Assembly: GCF_003596405.1 (NCBI RefSeq)
Contig: NZ_QYUR01000006.1
Span: forward strand, 310,001-374,000
DNA from: Pseudomonas cavernicola
GTDB lineage: Bacteria > Pseudomonadota > Gammaproteobacteria > Pseudomonadales > Pseudomonadaceae
Length of the DNA: 64,000 bases
Reading direction: 5' to 3'
Shown here: piece by piece, positions 47,622 to 56,086 of the stretch
Position numbering within the stretch: the first letter of the stretch is position 1
Layout of the letters: the number at the start of each line of letters is the position of its first letter
Program-made: the position numbers and the translations under genes
The notes under the pieces: generated by a model
What the model was told of the DNA's origin: nothing
The model's input: the letters and a program-made list of their open reading frames with translations, nothing else
Databases searched by the model: none

Positions 47622-48333
47622 GTGCGAGCTCCTTATCCAGCAATCCTTCGGCGGGCGTCATGTCGAGGTAACGGTCGGCGACCGCTTCGCGGGCCGCGCG
47701 GTCGTGGAAAATTCCGATTAGCGCGGCGCCAGCAGCCTTGGCTTCGCCGATCAGCTCCAGCACCACCTGGCGATTGGCCTCATCCAGCGAGGCAGTCGGT
47801 TCATCCAGCAGCATCAGCGGCCAAGTGACCATAAAGCCGCGGGCGATATTCACCCGCTGCTGCTCGCCACCGGAGAAGGTGCCGGGCGCCAGTTGCCAGA
47901 GCCGCTCGGGAATGTTCAACCGGCTCAACAGGCGTTTGGCCCGTGCCTCGGCCTCGGCTTTGGCCCAGCCGCGCGCCAACGCCGGCTCCATCACCACATC
48001 GAGACAAGCGACGCGCGGAATCACCCGCAGGAACTGGCTGACGTAGCCGAGGGTTTGCCGACGCACTTCCAGGGTCTGCCGTGGCTCGGCACCGACCATC
48101 TCGAGCATGTCCTCGTTATGCCGAATCCGGATGCTGCCGCCGGCGGGCAGATAGTTGCCGTACAAGGTACGCAGTAAGGTCGACTTACCGGCGCCGGAGC
48201 GACCATGCAGCACCAGACACTCACCGGCCCGTACGTGAAAATTCAGCTCGCGCAACACGTTCAACACCACGCCGTGCTGCTGGTGCAGGGTGAAGGTTTT
48301 TGAGAGGCCGCGGACCTCGATCATGTTATTCAT
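47611..48333 (-). CDS. phnL: C-P lyase ATP-binding protein PhnL
   Basis: 240 residues from the ATG at 48333. ABC ATPase: Walker [12 protein letters not shown], signature [10 protein letters not shown], Walker [12 protein letters not shown]. PhnL works with PhnG, H and I in transferring the phosphonate to ribose of ATP. It overlaps phnM by 11 bp. The 105-bp gap to phnK contains a dispersed repeat, although both must be cotranscribed. Confidence 0.94.
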   Translation of the reverse strand: MNNMIEVRGLSKTFTLHQQHGVVLNVLRELNFHVRAGECLVLHGRSGAGKSTLLRTLYGNYLPAGGSIRIRHNEDMLEMVGAEPRQTLEVRRQTLGYVSQFLRVIPRVACLDVVMEPALARGWAKAEAEARAKRLLSRLNIPERLWQLAPGTFSGGEQQRVNIARGFMVTWPLMLLDEPTASLDEANRQVVLELIGEAKAAGAALIGIFHDRAAREAVADRYLDMTPAEGLLDKELAHVG

Positions 48334-48370
48334 CAACGACCACCTCGTTGCAAAGTCTGCGTGCGTATCT

Positions 48371-48408
48371 CCCCTCTCCCCAACCCTCTCCCGTAAACGG
48401 GAGAGGGG
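48371..48408. repeat. Dispersed repeat, CCCTCTCCC type (copy 2), inside the phn operon
   Basis: CCCCTCTCCCCAACCCTCTC, then CCGTAAACGGGAGAGGGG; differs from copy 1 at only a few bases. It separates phnK and phnL, genes that normally sit close together. Confidence 0.85.
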
Positions 48409-48441
48409 ACTGTTCGCGCTCGGTCGGACCGACTGGGGTTT

Positions 48442-49263
48442 TCATGGCTGCAACACCGAGGACACCAGCAGCTGCGAATACGGATGCTGCGGGTCGTCGA
48501 GAATCTGGTCGGTCAGCCCCGCTTCCACCACATGGGAGCGGCGCATGACCATCAGGCGATCCGCCAGCAACCGCGCCACGGCCAGATCGTGGGTAACGAT
48601 CACCACTGCCAGATCCAGCTCGCGAACCAGGCCGCGCAGCAGGTCGAGCAAACGCGCCTGCACCGAGACATCCAGCCCGCCGGTCGGCTCGTCCATAAAC
48701 ACCAGGCGTGGGCTGGAGACCAGGTTGCGGGCGATCTGCAGGCGCTGCTGCATGCCGCCGGAGAAGGTCCGTGGCAGGTCATCGATGCGCAGCGGGTCGA
48801 TCTCCACCTGTTTCAGCCAGTCGAGACCGGCCGCCCGCAGCTCGCCGTAATGACGCAGGCCCTGGGCCATCAGCCGCTCACCGATATTGGCGCCGGCCGA
48901 CACACTCATGCGCAGGCCATCGCGCGGGTTCTGCTCGACAAAGCCCCACTCGGTACGCAACAAGGTACGGCGCTCGGCTTCGCTGGATTGGTAGAGGTCG
49001 AGCCAGACGTCACCCTTGCCGCGATAGTTGACTACCCCGCGATCCGGCGGGCAGCGCCCGGAGAGCAGCGACAGCAAGGTCGACTTGCCCGAGCCGGACT
49101 CGCCGACGATGCCCAATACCTCGCCGGGATAGAGATCGAATGAGACCGCCTGGCAGCCCTTCTCCGGGCCATACAAGCGGGTCAGGTCACGCACTGACAA
49201 CAGCGGTTCGACGCGTTCCGCTGGCGGCGTTTGCCGCGTGGACTTTGGCTTTCCAGGGAGCAC
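48442..49263 (-). CDS. phnK: C-P lyase ATP-binding protein PhnK
   Basis: 273 residues from a GTG at 49263. ABC ATPase: Walker [12 protein letters not shown], signature FSGGMQQRLQ, Walker B RLVFMDEPTGG. PhnK binds the PhnGHIJ core. The body is well conserved from LLSVRDLTRLYGPEKG on. The first 20 or so residues are not typical, and an ATG four bases upstream (overlapping a TGA as ATGA) is out of frame, so a one-base change at the edge of the damaged phnJ region may have altered the native start. Confidence 0.9.
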   Translation of the reverse strand: MLPGKPKSTRQTPPAERVEPLLSVRDLTRLYGPEKGCQAVSFDLYPGEVLGIVGESGSGKSTLLSLLSGRCPPDRGVVNYRGKGDVWLDLYQSSEAERRTLLRTEWGFVEQNPRDGLRMSVSAGANIGERLMAQGLRHYGELRAAGLDWLKQVEIDPLRIDDLPRTFSGGMQQRLQIARNLVSSPRLVFMDEPTGGLDVSVQARLLDLLRGLVRELDLAVVIVTHDLAVARLLADRLMVMRRSHVVEAGLTDQILDDPQHPYSQLLVSSVLQP

Positions 49264-50156
49264 TCATCGGCCGGCCTCTGCATTTTCAGGGATGAGCCAC
49301 AACGTTGCGCGCAGTAGTCGGTAATCGGCGCAGACGACTGGCTTGCGCCGGCGTCGTCGACGATAGCTCGTCGAGGTAAGGAATTCGTGGCTGCCGCAAA
49401 TCGGCAGTTCTCCTGCCCTGCTGGTCTGAACGGGTGATCTCGAAGCTCAGGGGCTGCCCCCGGGTGTACGGTTGGCACTGCGGTACAGAACGCTTCTCGG
49501 ACCGGCGGGCCGAAGAGCTCAGCGCCGGGGCTCACTATCGAGTTTCGGGTTGTGAATTTGGGATCGGTGCGACGGGTCCAGATCACGGGTGGCCGCAACG
49601 TCACGTAAGGCGTAGTGGTGGCGAGATGTGGCGCGAAGGTGCCGCTGTCCTCGTTAGAGCTTCAAATGCATACACCGTAGTCGTTTATAGGCGCGTGCAT
49701 TGGTCCGTGTCTCGTTTTTCCGGGGTTCGATAAAGGCAGCGGCTCTGGGATCGGCACTGTAGAAGAATGCTGCTCGGCGTTTAGCGGCGTGTTCGGGATG
49801 CGGTGACGGGGTCTGGGATCACCGGTCGCTCCGCCGTGCGCTGGCAGGTCTGGATGCGGCGGACGGGCGAAGAAGCGGGCTGGATGGACGCGTGGGTGGT
49901 GGTGTCGGGCGCCCTGTCATGATTTGGAGCAATCCTCGCGCCGAGGATCGCGGGTACTGCATGCGCGGTGCGCCCAACATAGGGCAGCGGCCATTTTCGC
50001 GGCCGCGGAAGGGCACTGATAGACCGGGGATGGCCAGGCGTTGAGACAAGCCACGCGGATATGCGTTTGGTCTGCCATCAGATAAGCGGAAGTTGTAACC
50101 TGGCTCGCGCTGTGAGCTTCGGATGGGCACGGCTGGGGGGGGCGACGGCGATTCAT
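49264..50156 (-). pseudogene. phnJ: phnJ (C-P lyase catalytic subunit), heavily disrupted
   Basis: From the ATG at 50156 (CAGGAG 9 nt upstream) the minus strand keeps the normal PhnJ length (about 297 codons) but no single frame is open. Recognisable pieces lie in different frames: GYNF near 50097, LAIPG..VPFRGRE around 50034-49990, DHPF near 49439 and the C-terminal TDYCAQR at 49322-49302. Between them the bases track PhnJ with many substitutions and single-base insertions or deletions. PhnJ is the radical SAM enzyme that breaks the C-P bond and needs four Cys for its Fe-S cluster; the cluster region is broken by frameshifts. As written no functional PhnJ can be made. See the findings for whether this is real. 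Confidence 0.8.
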
Positions 50157-50185
50157 GGCGCGGTTCTCCTGAGCGACGGGCCGGG

Positions 50186-51292
50186 TTATCTGCCGTGCGT
50201 CTCCAGCTTGCGGCTTTCGGCCTGCTGCGACGCAACTTGCGGATCAGCTCAGCTTCGACTGGAAGTCGGTAATGCGGCAATTTCAGGTGCAGAGACGAAG
50301 CGCTGCGCCTCGGGAGTTGTGCAGTGCATGCAGCACGAATCTTGGCCTGTTGCGCCGGCGATCCACCTCCTTCGCGCGTACCTCGCCCGGCCCCAGCGCA
50401 CGATTGATCCAGGGCGCATGCCCATGGCCTCTGCGCTGCGCGTACGAAGCCAGAACGTCGCCACGGGTGAAATTGCGTTTGCGCTGCGCGGTTTGCTACC
50501 GACGAATGTTGACCTATGCTCGCACTTCGGTCAGCTCCGATGTCCCCGAGCGGCACGGCACAAAAACCAGCTCTTGCGGCTCGATCCACAACCCATCTAA
50601 CGGTGCCTGATGCGGATTTCCCCAGCGAACGGGTGGCTGGCCCGGTACAGGCGGGCGCTGGGTCAGGTAACTCAGCGCCAGCCAGGAAGCCTCGTCGCGC
50701 GCGCTAAGGCTTGCAGGCGCTGGGCAGGTTTGCTCGGGGAGTCAGGCGGGCGTCGCGGTGTTCGGCATCGCAGGGCTTTGCGCGGTGATGGCGCTTCCAG
50801 GCGATCAGCCCTTCGTCGGTCGAGCGTCGGCCCCGTGGCCGGCGTCCAGGTTGCACGCCTTCGACACCTGCGGTCGGACCGGTTTCAGTGCCTCGGCAGC
50901 AGGGCAAAGTCAGCAGTAGCTATCGGGTGTAGTCGAAGGTCGGGCCAAGCAGCTTGAGCCGCCAGGTAAATCCTGTGATGTCGCGTGAAATCGCCGGCTC
51001 AGCTGCATGCCGTGGTTTCCAACGAGGCTGGCGGCAAAGCGCGGCAGAAGTGGTGCGATAGCCGCGCAGGAAGATCTGCTTCCGTCAGAGTCGCCGGCAG
51101 CTTGCTTGAGTCGAGGCGGCAATTCTTCGTCGTGACACGAGCCCTCGGTCATCACCGGGCGGACGGACAGGCGGCTTTGTTGGGAATTGGGCGCGACGCT
51201 TCAACTCGGGAATGGGGTCGCGCCGGACGTTTGTTGGCAGTAGCTGGTGGCATTGGTGAGTGGCGCTACGCCACCTTTGCGGCAACGTACAT
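50186..51292 (-). pseudogene. phnI: phnI (C-P lyase nucleosidase subunit), heavily disrupted
   Basis: The ATG at 51292 shares bases with the phnH stop (TGATG) and has GAGGAG 8 nt upstream, a normal PhnI start (MYVA). Length to the TAA near 50186 is 369 codons, normal for PhnI. Inside, pieces appear in shifting frames: VMTEGS (about 51150), LGPTFDYT (50949-50926), HPFAGEIRI (50635-50609), LKLPHY (50286-50269) and LIRKLRR. Stops interrupt every frame and single-base indels are frequent. PhnI with PhnG and PhnH swaps the adenine of ATP for phosphonate. The damage is of the same kind as in phnJ and continuous with it. Confidence 0.8.
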
Positions 51293-51903
51293 CAGGCAGC
51301 TCCTCGGTTTTTAATCGGCGACACGGCGGTCTGCGCGGCAGCCAATGACCTGTGCTCGGCGGCGAAAAATGCATCGAGGCCACGCGGAAAGGCATTGCGG
51401 GCAGCACGTTCACGCCAGAAGTCGAACGCCAGCGGCAAGGCCACACTGCGCGAATCATGAATCCCCGGCCCTTGCCAGCTCAGCGCCCGGCCACCGTCCA
51501 GCGCACTTAGCTGGATCAGCAAGGTGCAGGACTGATCCGGGTAACGGTCGCTGCCGTTGTCGAACGCGGACAGATCGTGCAATTCGCGCTCATCCAACAG
51601 CGCGAACAAGGCGTCCTCACGCGCGGCAACGATCGGACAACCACAGTGAAAAGCCAGATTGGCGCGGATCGCCGGGCTGTCGAACGCCGGCGCCAGCCAC
51701 AACGGCGTGTCGGCATCGAGAAAGGACAGACACAGGGCATAGGTCGCCGGTTGCAGCAGGTCCAGCGGCAAGGCGCGGTCCAACTGCTGCAGCGTGCCGG
51801 GTTCCGCCAGGGCCTTGAGCGCCGCGCGGAAGCTGCGTTGGGCGTCGAGCAGCGGGTCATTGAACGCCGGTTGTAGCCATTCAGAGGTGGGCACCGGAAG
51901 CAT
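51292..51903 (-). CDS. phnH: C-P lyase subunit PhnH (C-terminus probably altered)
   Basis: 203 residues; normal up to DFWRERAARNAFPRGLDAFF near residue 180, then EHRSLAAAQTAVSPIKNRGAA replaces the expected end. The bases suggest that in another frame the tail reads about RVAD with a TAA near 51311, so one or two indels have shifted the last 15-20 codons. PhnH is part of the PhnGHIJ core. Starts overlapping the phnG stop by one base (TGATG). Confidence 0.88.
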   Translation of the reverse strand: MLPVPTSEWLQPAFNDPLLDAQRSFRAALKALAEPGTLQQLDRALPLDLLQPATYALCLSFLDADTPLWLAPAFDSPAIRANLAFHCGCPIVAAREDALFALLDERELHDLSAFDNGSDRYPDQSCTLLIQLSALDGGRALSWQGPGIHDSRSVALPLAFDFWRERAARNAFPRGLDAFFAAEHRSLAAAQTAVSPIKNRGAA

Positions 51904-52364
51904 CAGTCTTCTCCTCGCAGTAAGGTGAAGAACTCCACCTTGGTCGTCGCGATTTCGGCAGCCTGCGCAGTACGACGAGCGGCCTGCGCCTGGGCCAGGG
52001 GCTCAATCAATTGTTGCAGCCAGTGTTGTTGCTGGCTGCCTTGCAGGTGCGCATCCGCCAGGGCGGCCAGCTCGGCGTGGCGCTTGTCGCGGCCGGCCAC
52101 ATAGCTGTAGCCGGTACGGCCGTCGGCCAGGCGCACTACACAACGGGTCACGCTCATTTCACCGAGGTTGAAGGCGCTGCCGGTGCCGCCCATGCGCCCG
52201 CGTACCAGGGTCATGCCGACTTCCGGAGCGCGGATCAGGCGGTAGTCGGCGTCCTTCAAGACCGGCTCGAAGCTGTGCAGATCGCCGCCGGCACGGGCGA
52301 GTACACCCATCCAGCGCTGCCGCGCTGTGATTGCCGAAACGGAGCTAGCGGAGCTGGCATTCAT
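51903..52364 (-). CDS. phnG: C-P lyase subunit PhnG
   Basis: 153 residues from the ATG at 52364 (AAGGAG 6 nt upstream). Family blocks: RQRWMGVLARA, IRAPEVGMTLVRGRMGGTGSAFNLGEMSVTRCVVRL and GRDKRHAELAALADA. PhnG is part of the PhnGHIJ core. Upstream gap to phnE is 142 bp; no phnF is present here. Confidence 0.94.
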   Translation of the reverse strand: MNASSASSVSAITARQRWMGVLARAGGDLHSFEPVLKDADYRLIRAPEVGMTLVRGRMGGTGSAFNLGEMSVTRCVVRLADGRTGYSYVAGRDKRHAELAALADAHLQGSQQQHWLQQLIEPLAQAQAARRTAQAAEIATTKVEFFTLLRGED

Positions 52365-52506
52365 GTCTGTCTCCTTCATGGGGCCATCTGATACTGAAAG
52401 CACTTGGCGCGGCGAGTGGACAAGCACAGCTCCACCGGGCCGTCGGCCAGAGCGCAGGAAAGGCTAAAAAGCGTGAGCGAAGGTGCGTAGCGCGACCTCC
52501 TCTACT

Positions 52507-53301
52507 TCAGATAAACAGCTTGCGCAGGCGCTGCGAGAGGATGTCGATCAAGCTCACCACCACAATGATCACCAGCAGCACGGCGCAGGTTTGGCCGAAC
52601 TGGAAGCCGCGAATCGCCTCCCAGAGGATCACGCCGATACCACCGGCGCCGACCATGCCGACCACCGTGGCCGAGCGGACGTTGGATTCGAAGCGGTACA
52701 ACGAGTAGGAAATCCACAGCGGCAGAACCTGCGGGATCACCCCGAAGATCACTTCCTGCAGGGCGCTGGCACCGGTGGCGCGCACCCCCTCGACCGGGCC
52801 GGGATCGGAAGCTTCGACCGCCTCGGCAAACAGCTTGGCGAGCACCCCGGTGGTGCTGATGAACAGCGCCAATACACCGGCAAACGGGCCCAGACCGACC
52901 GCCACCACGAACAGCATGGCGAAGACCATTTCATTGATCGAACGGCAGGCATCCATCACCCGACGCACCGGCTGGTAGACCCACCAGGGCACGATATTTT
53001 CAGAACAGAGAATGCCCAGCGGAATCGCACAGATAATCGCCAGCACCGTGCCCCAAATGGCGATGTGTACGGTGGTGACCATCTCCTTCAGGTACAGCTC
53101 CCAATTGCTGAAGTCTGGCGGGAAAAAGTCGGCGGCGAAGGTCGCCATATTTCCCGAGTCACGGATCAGTGCCAGCGGATTCATCTCGGCGCCGTGCCAA
53201 GACCAAGCCAGCATAGCCAGGAGCAACCCCCAGCCAAGCACGTTCAGCCAGGAACGCTTGCCAGTCGCTACAACGGAGGTCGAGGAAGTCAGGGTGGTCA
53301 T
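52507..53301 (-). CDS. phnE: Phosphonate ABC transporter permease PhnE
   Basis: 264 residues from the ATG at 53301, with about six membrane segments and the permease EAA-type loop ([24 protein letters not shown]). It carries phosphonate across the inner membrane with PhnC and PhnD. Located between phnD and phnG. Confidence 0.94.
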   Translation of the reverse strand: MTTLTSSTSVVATGKRSWLNVLGWGLLLAMLAWSWHGAEMNPLALIRDSGNMATFAADFFPPDFSNWELYLKEMVTTVHIAIWGTVLAIICAIPLGILCSENIVPWWVYQPVRRVMDACRSINEMVFAMLFVVAVGLGPFAGVLALFISTTGVLAKLFAEAVEASDPGPVEGVRATGASALQEVIFGVIPQVLPLWISYSLYRFESNVRSATVVGMVGAGGIGVILWEAIRGFQFGQTCAVLLVIIVVVSLIDILSQRLRKLFI

Positions 53302-53358
53302 AAACAACTCTCAAGAACGGCAAGGTAAGCGCGGCGCCAGGCGCCGCGCTCGATCAGA

Positions 53359-54366
53359 TCAACCAGCGTTAACAGCGCTGCTCTTCTCCAGCTCGGCAAG
53401 GCGTTTCTCAAGCTTTACCAACTCGACATCCAGGGCCTGAAGTTGTGCCTGTTTGTCCGCGGCGGACAACTTGTCGTTGTTCGCCACCTCAGTACGTTTC
53501 TTGAACAGCTCAAGCTGGCGGATCGGCAGCAACTGGTCGTCGTTGGAGGCGCGGAACTTGCCCCATTGCAGGCCTTCCAGCACTTTCAGCTCTTGCGGGT
53601 TGGCGCCATAGCTCATGAAGAACTCGCGCAGCTTGGTCTTGTCAGCGTCAGCCAGATTCTTGCGCCAAACAATTGGGTCGGCTGGGATCAGCGGCGAAGT
53701 CCAGATCACTTTCAACTGGGCAGCCTTGTCCGGAGCGGTCACTTGCAGACGCTCCATGCCTTCACTGTTAAAGGTGCCGACATCGACTTGTTTGTTGGCT
53801 ACCGACAAGGCGTTCACTTCATGACTGCCGTTCAGCGCGCGCTTGAAGATCTTGTTGGCGTCGACATTGTGCTTGGCGAACACGTAATAGCCGGGCACCA
53901 GGTAGCCCGAGGTGGAGTTGGGGTCACCGTTGGCGAAAGTCAGGGTTTTCGCGTTCTTGAGCATGTCCTCGATCGAATTGATCGGGCTGTCTTTGCGCGC
54001 AACCATCAAGCTGTAGTAGCCCTGGGTGCCATTGGCCGCGACGGTCTGGGCGAAGATCTCGCCATTGGCGCGATCCACCGCCTCCATGGCGGCCTTGTTG
54101 CCGTACCAGGCGATGTCGACTTTGTCGAAACGCATGCCCTGGATGATCCCGGCGTAGTCCGGCGCGAAGAAGGCATTGATCTTCAGCCCGGTCTGCTTGG
54201 ACATGTCGGCGAGGAAGGGATCCCAAAGGGTCTTCAGGTTTTGCGATGACTCGGTGGAGATGATGCCGAAATTGATTGCCTGCTGATCAGCGGCCTGAGC
54301 AGCGCCCAAGAGGGAGCCGGTTAACAGCGCGGAGGCGGCGAAAACACGGCCGATGCGTTTGAACAT
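53359..54366 (-). CDS. phnD: Phosphonate-binding periplasmic protein PhnD
   Basis: 335 residues from the ATG at 54366, with a signal peptide (IGRVFAASALLTGSLLGAAQA). Family blocks: NFGIISTESSQNLKTLWDPFLADM, APDYAGIIQGMRFDKVDIAWYGNKAAMEAVDRA and FANGDPNSTSGYLVPGYYVF. The last 60 residues are charged and probably coiled (LVKLEKRLAELEKS). Delivers phosphonates to PhnE/PhnC. Confidence 0.95.
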   Translation of the reverse strand: MFKRIGRVFAASALLTGSLLGAAQAADQQAINFGIISTESSQNLKTLWDPFLADMSKQTGLKINAFFAPDYAGIIQGMRFDKVDIAWYGNKAAMEAVDRANGEIFAQTVAANGTQGYYSLMVARKDSPINSIEDMLKNAKTLTFANGDPNSTSGYLVPGYYVFAKHNVDANKIFKRALNGSHEVNALSVANKQVDVGTFNSEGMERLQVTAPDKAAQLKVIWTSPLIPADPIVWRKNLADADKTKLREFFMSYGANPQELKVLEGLQWGKFRASNDDQLLPIRQLELFKKRTEVANNDKLSAADKQAQLQALDVELVKLEKRLAELEKSSAVNAG

Positions 54367-54430
54367 GGAAAACTCTCCTGTTACGGGTGGGGGTTGGTGG
54401 CAGACGCGGTGAATTGGGAGGCGCGATGAA

Positions 54431-55270
54431 TCAGGCTTTGGCCAAGGCCAGCGGCAGTTCCTGCACGAGATGCGGGCGGTGGGCCTTGTCGGAAAACAGC
54501 AGGCTGGCGTCGAGGTCGGCGCCGTACAGGTCATTGAGGAAGTTCGGGCTGAGGCCCTCGGTGGGGCCATCGAAATGGATACGCCCGCCTTTCAGCGCCA
54601 CGGCCCGACGGCAATAGCGCACGGCGTAATCCACTTGATGCAGGGTGACCACCACGGTCTTGCCATCGCGGCGATTGATGTCGGCGAGGATTTCCATGAC
54701 CTTGCGCGCGGACTCAGGGTCGAGCGAGGCAATCGGCTCATCGGCCAGAATCACTTCGGCTCGTTGCGTCAGCGCCCGGGCGATGGCCACGCGTTGCTGC
54801 TGTCCGCCGGACAGCGTGGAAGCACGCTGCGCCGCCAGGTCAGCCAGACCGACGCGCTCCAGGGCCTCCATGGCACGCTGCTTTTCTTCAGCACTGAACA
54901 TCCCTAAGGTGCCGCGCCAGCGTGGCATGCGGCCGAGGCCGCCGAGCAGCACGTTGTCCAGAACGCTCAAGCGAGCGACCAGATTGAACTGCTGGAAGAT
55001 GTAGCCGATGTCAGCGCGCAACCGCCGCACTTCACCATTCAAGCGACCTTGCGCCTGTACTTCGCGGCCCAGCACCTGAATGCTGCCGCCAGCGCTGCGA
55101 TCACAGCAGGCCAGGCCCGCCAGGTGCCGCAACAACGTAGATTTGCCGGAGCCAGAGGCACCGATCAGCGCGACCATCTCGCCCGGTTGTACAGACAACG
55201 CCAAGTCGTACAGCGCCTGCTTACGGCCGAACGTCTTGTTCAAGCGCTCAACACGGATCACTGCGTTCAT
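54431..55270 (-). CDS. phnC: Phosphonate ABC transporter ATP-binding protein PhnC
   Basis: 279 residues, Walker [12 protein letters not shown], signature [10 protein letters not shown], Walker [15 protein letters not shown]. First gene of phnCDEGHIJKLMNP, about 100 bp downstream of a Pho box, so the operon should be induced by phosphate starvation through PhoB. Confidence 0.95.
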   Translation of the reverse strand: MNAVIRVERLNKTFGRKQALYDLALSVQPGEMVALIGASGSGKSTLLRHLAGLACCDRSAGGSIQVLGREVQAQGRLNGEVRRLRADIGYIFQQFNLVARLSVLDNVLLGGLGRMPRWRGTLGMFSAEEKQRAMEALERVGLADLAAQRASTLSGGQQQRVAIARALTQRAEVILADEPIASLDPESARKVMEILADINRRDGKTVVVTLHQVDYAVRYCRRAVALKGGRIHFDGPTEGLSPNFLNDLYGADLDASLLFSDKAHRPHLVQELPLALAKA

Positions 55271-55367
55271 GGGCTTGCCCTCTCATTAACGGTTGCTGGA
55301 CGACTACTGGCCGCCATCTGGTGTAGACCAAGATAGACAAAGCCTGTGTCAGCTCCGTTAATCGGGC

Positions 55368-55385
55368 GTGACGCTTAGGTGACAA
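55368..55385 (-). promoter_or_regulatory. Pho box (PhoB site) of the phn operon
   Basis: Minus strand TTGTCACCTAAGCGTCAC: two 7-bp direct repeats (TTGTCAC, GCGTCAC) 11 bp apart, the PhoB arrangement, about 98 nt upstream of the phnC ATG. Confidence 0.8.
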
Positions 55386-55564
55386 TCAGTTTAAATTTTA
55401 ATGCTGCAGCCGCCCTGGAACGGTCGTTTTGCCCAGCAATACGCATTTCTGACAACCGGTGCTGGCAAAAAGCCTGTACCCCGACCAAAATACGACACAT
55501 AATTGGCGTCAATTAACCGCTGCAGTGGCCGCAAGGTCGCGAGACGCAAATTGCGATCCTGGTT

Positions 55565-55591
55565 GAACGGCTAGTGCTAATGATGGTCAAA
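55565..55591 (+). promoter_or_regulatory. Possible AlgU (sigma-22) promoter of amrZ
   Basis: GAACGG, 16 nt, TCAAA: partial match to the AlgU consensus GAACTT-N16/17-TCNRA, about 60 nt before the amrZ ATG. In P. aeruginosa amrZ transcription needs AlgU; the -35 match here is only moderate. Confidence 0.35.
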
Positions 55592-55652
55592 CCGGTGACA
55601 ATCATGCGGCTCATTGCCAGCATCGTTCCCCTGAACTAACCGGTTTAAAAGT

Positions 55653-55979
55653 ATGCGCCCTATGAAACAGGCTATTTACTCCAGCCGTACGGCTGACAAG
55701 TTCGTCGTCCGCTTGCCCGATGGCATGCGTGAGCGCATCGCCGATGTCGCACGCAACCACCATCGCAGCATGAATTCCGAGATCATTGCGCGCCTTGAGC
55801 AGAGCATGCTTCAGGAAGGCTCGCTTGATGATGACCTAAGCATGCGCTTGGACAGACCCGAACTGTCATTGCATGAGCGCGAGCTGCTGCAACGTTTCCG
55901 GCAACTGTCGCGACGCCAGCAAAATGCGCTGGTTGCCCTGATCGCCCATGATGCAGAACTAAGCGCCGAAGGGGCTTAA
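55653..55979 (+). CDS. amrZ: Ribbon-helix-helix regulator AmrZ
   Basis: 108 residues, Arc/MetJ ribbon-helix-helix: [43 protein letters not shown] at residues 9-52, then the AmrZ C-terminal part [36 protein letters not shown]. AmrZ represses fleQ and controls alginate, c-di-GMP and twitching genes in Pseudomonas. Here it is 50 kb from fleQ and divergent from phnC, sharing the 380-bp gap. Confidence 0.93.
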   Translation: MRPMKQAIYSSRTADKFVVRLPDGMRERIADVARNHHRSMNSEIIARLEQSMLQEGSLDDDLSMRLDRPELSLHERELLQRFRQLSRRQQNALVALIAHDAELSAEGA

Positions 55980-55991
55980 AAGCTCCTCGAA

Positions 55992-56022
55992 GCAAAAAGC
56001 CAGCGTAATGCTGGCTTTTTGC
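55992..56022 (+). terminator. Terminator of amrZ
   Basis: GCAAAAAGCCAGC-GTAAT-GCTGGCTTTTTGC: a long symmetrical stem with flanking A and T runs, immediately after the stop. Could work in both directions. Confidence 0.92.
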
Positions 56023-56039
56023 TTCTCCGCCAACCGTCG

Positions 56040-56079
56040 CCTATAAAAAAACCGCCCCAGGAGGCGGTTTTTTTATAGG
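56040..56079 (-). terminator. Terminator of mgtE
   Basis: CCTATAAAAAAACCGCC and GGCGGTTTTTTTATAGG form a 17-bp stem around a 6-nt loop, 8 bp after the mgtE stop. Symmetrical, so probably bidirectional with the amrZ terminator. Confidence 0.92.
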
Positions 56080-56086
56080 CGACGAC

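Noticed and set aside
49819-50589. A 256-codon open frame on the minus strand
   Set aside because: It joins pieces of phnI and phnJ with frameshifted stretches; it is a by-product of the damaged region and not a gene of its own.
49182-51460. Several 60-180 codon frames on both strands between phnK and phnH as a novel accessory island
   Set aside because: The bases follow phnI and phnJ throughout, with matching length and start sites; none of the frames has a ribosome site or family likeness.
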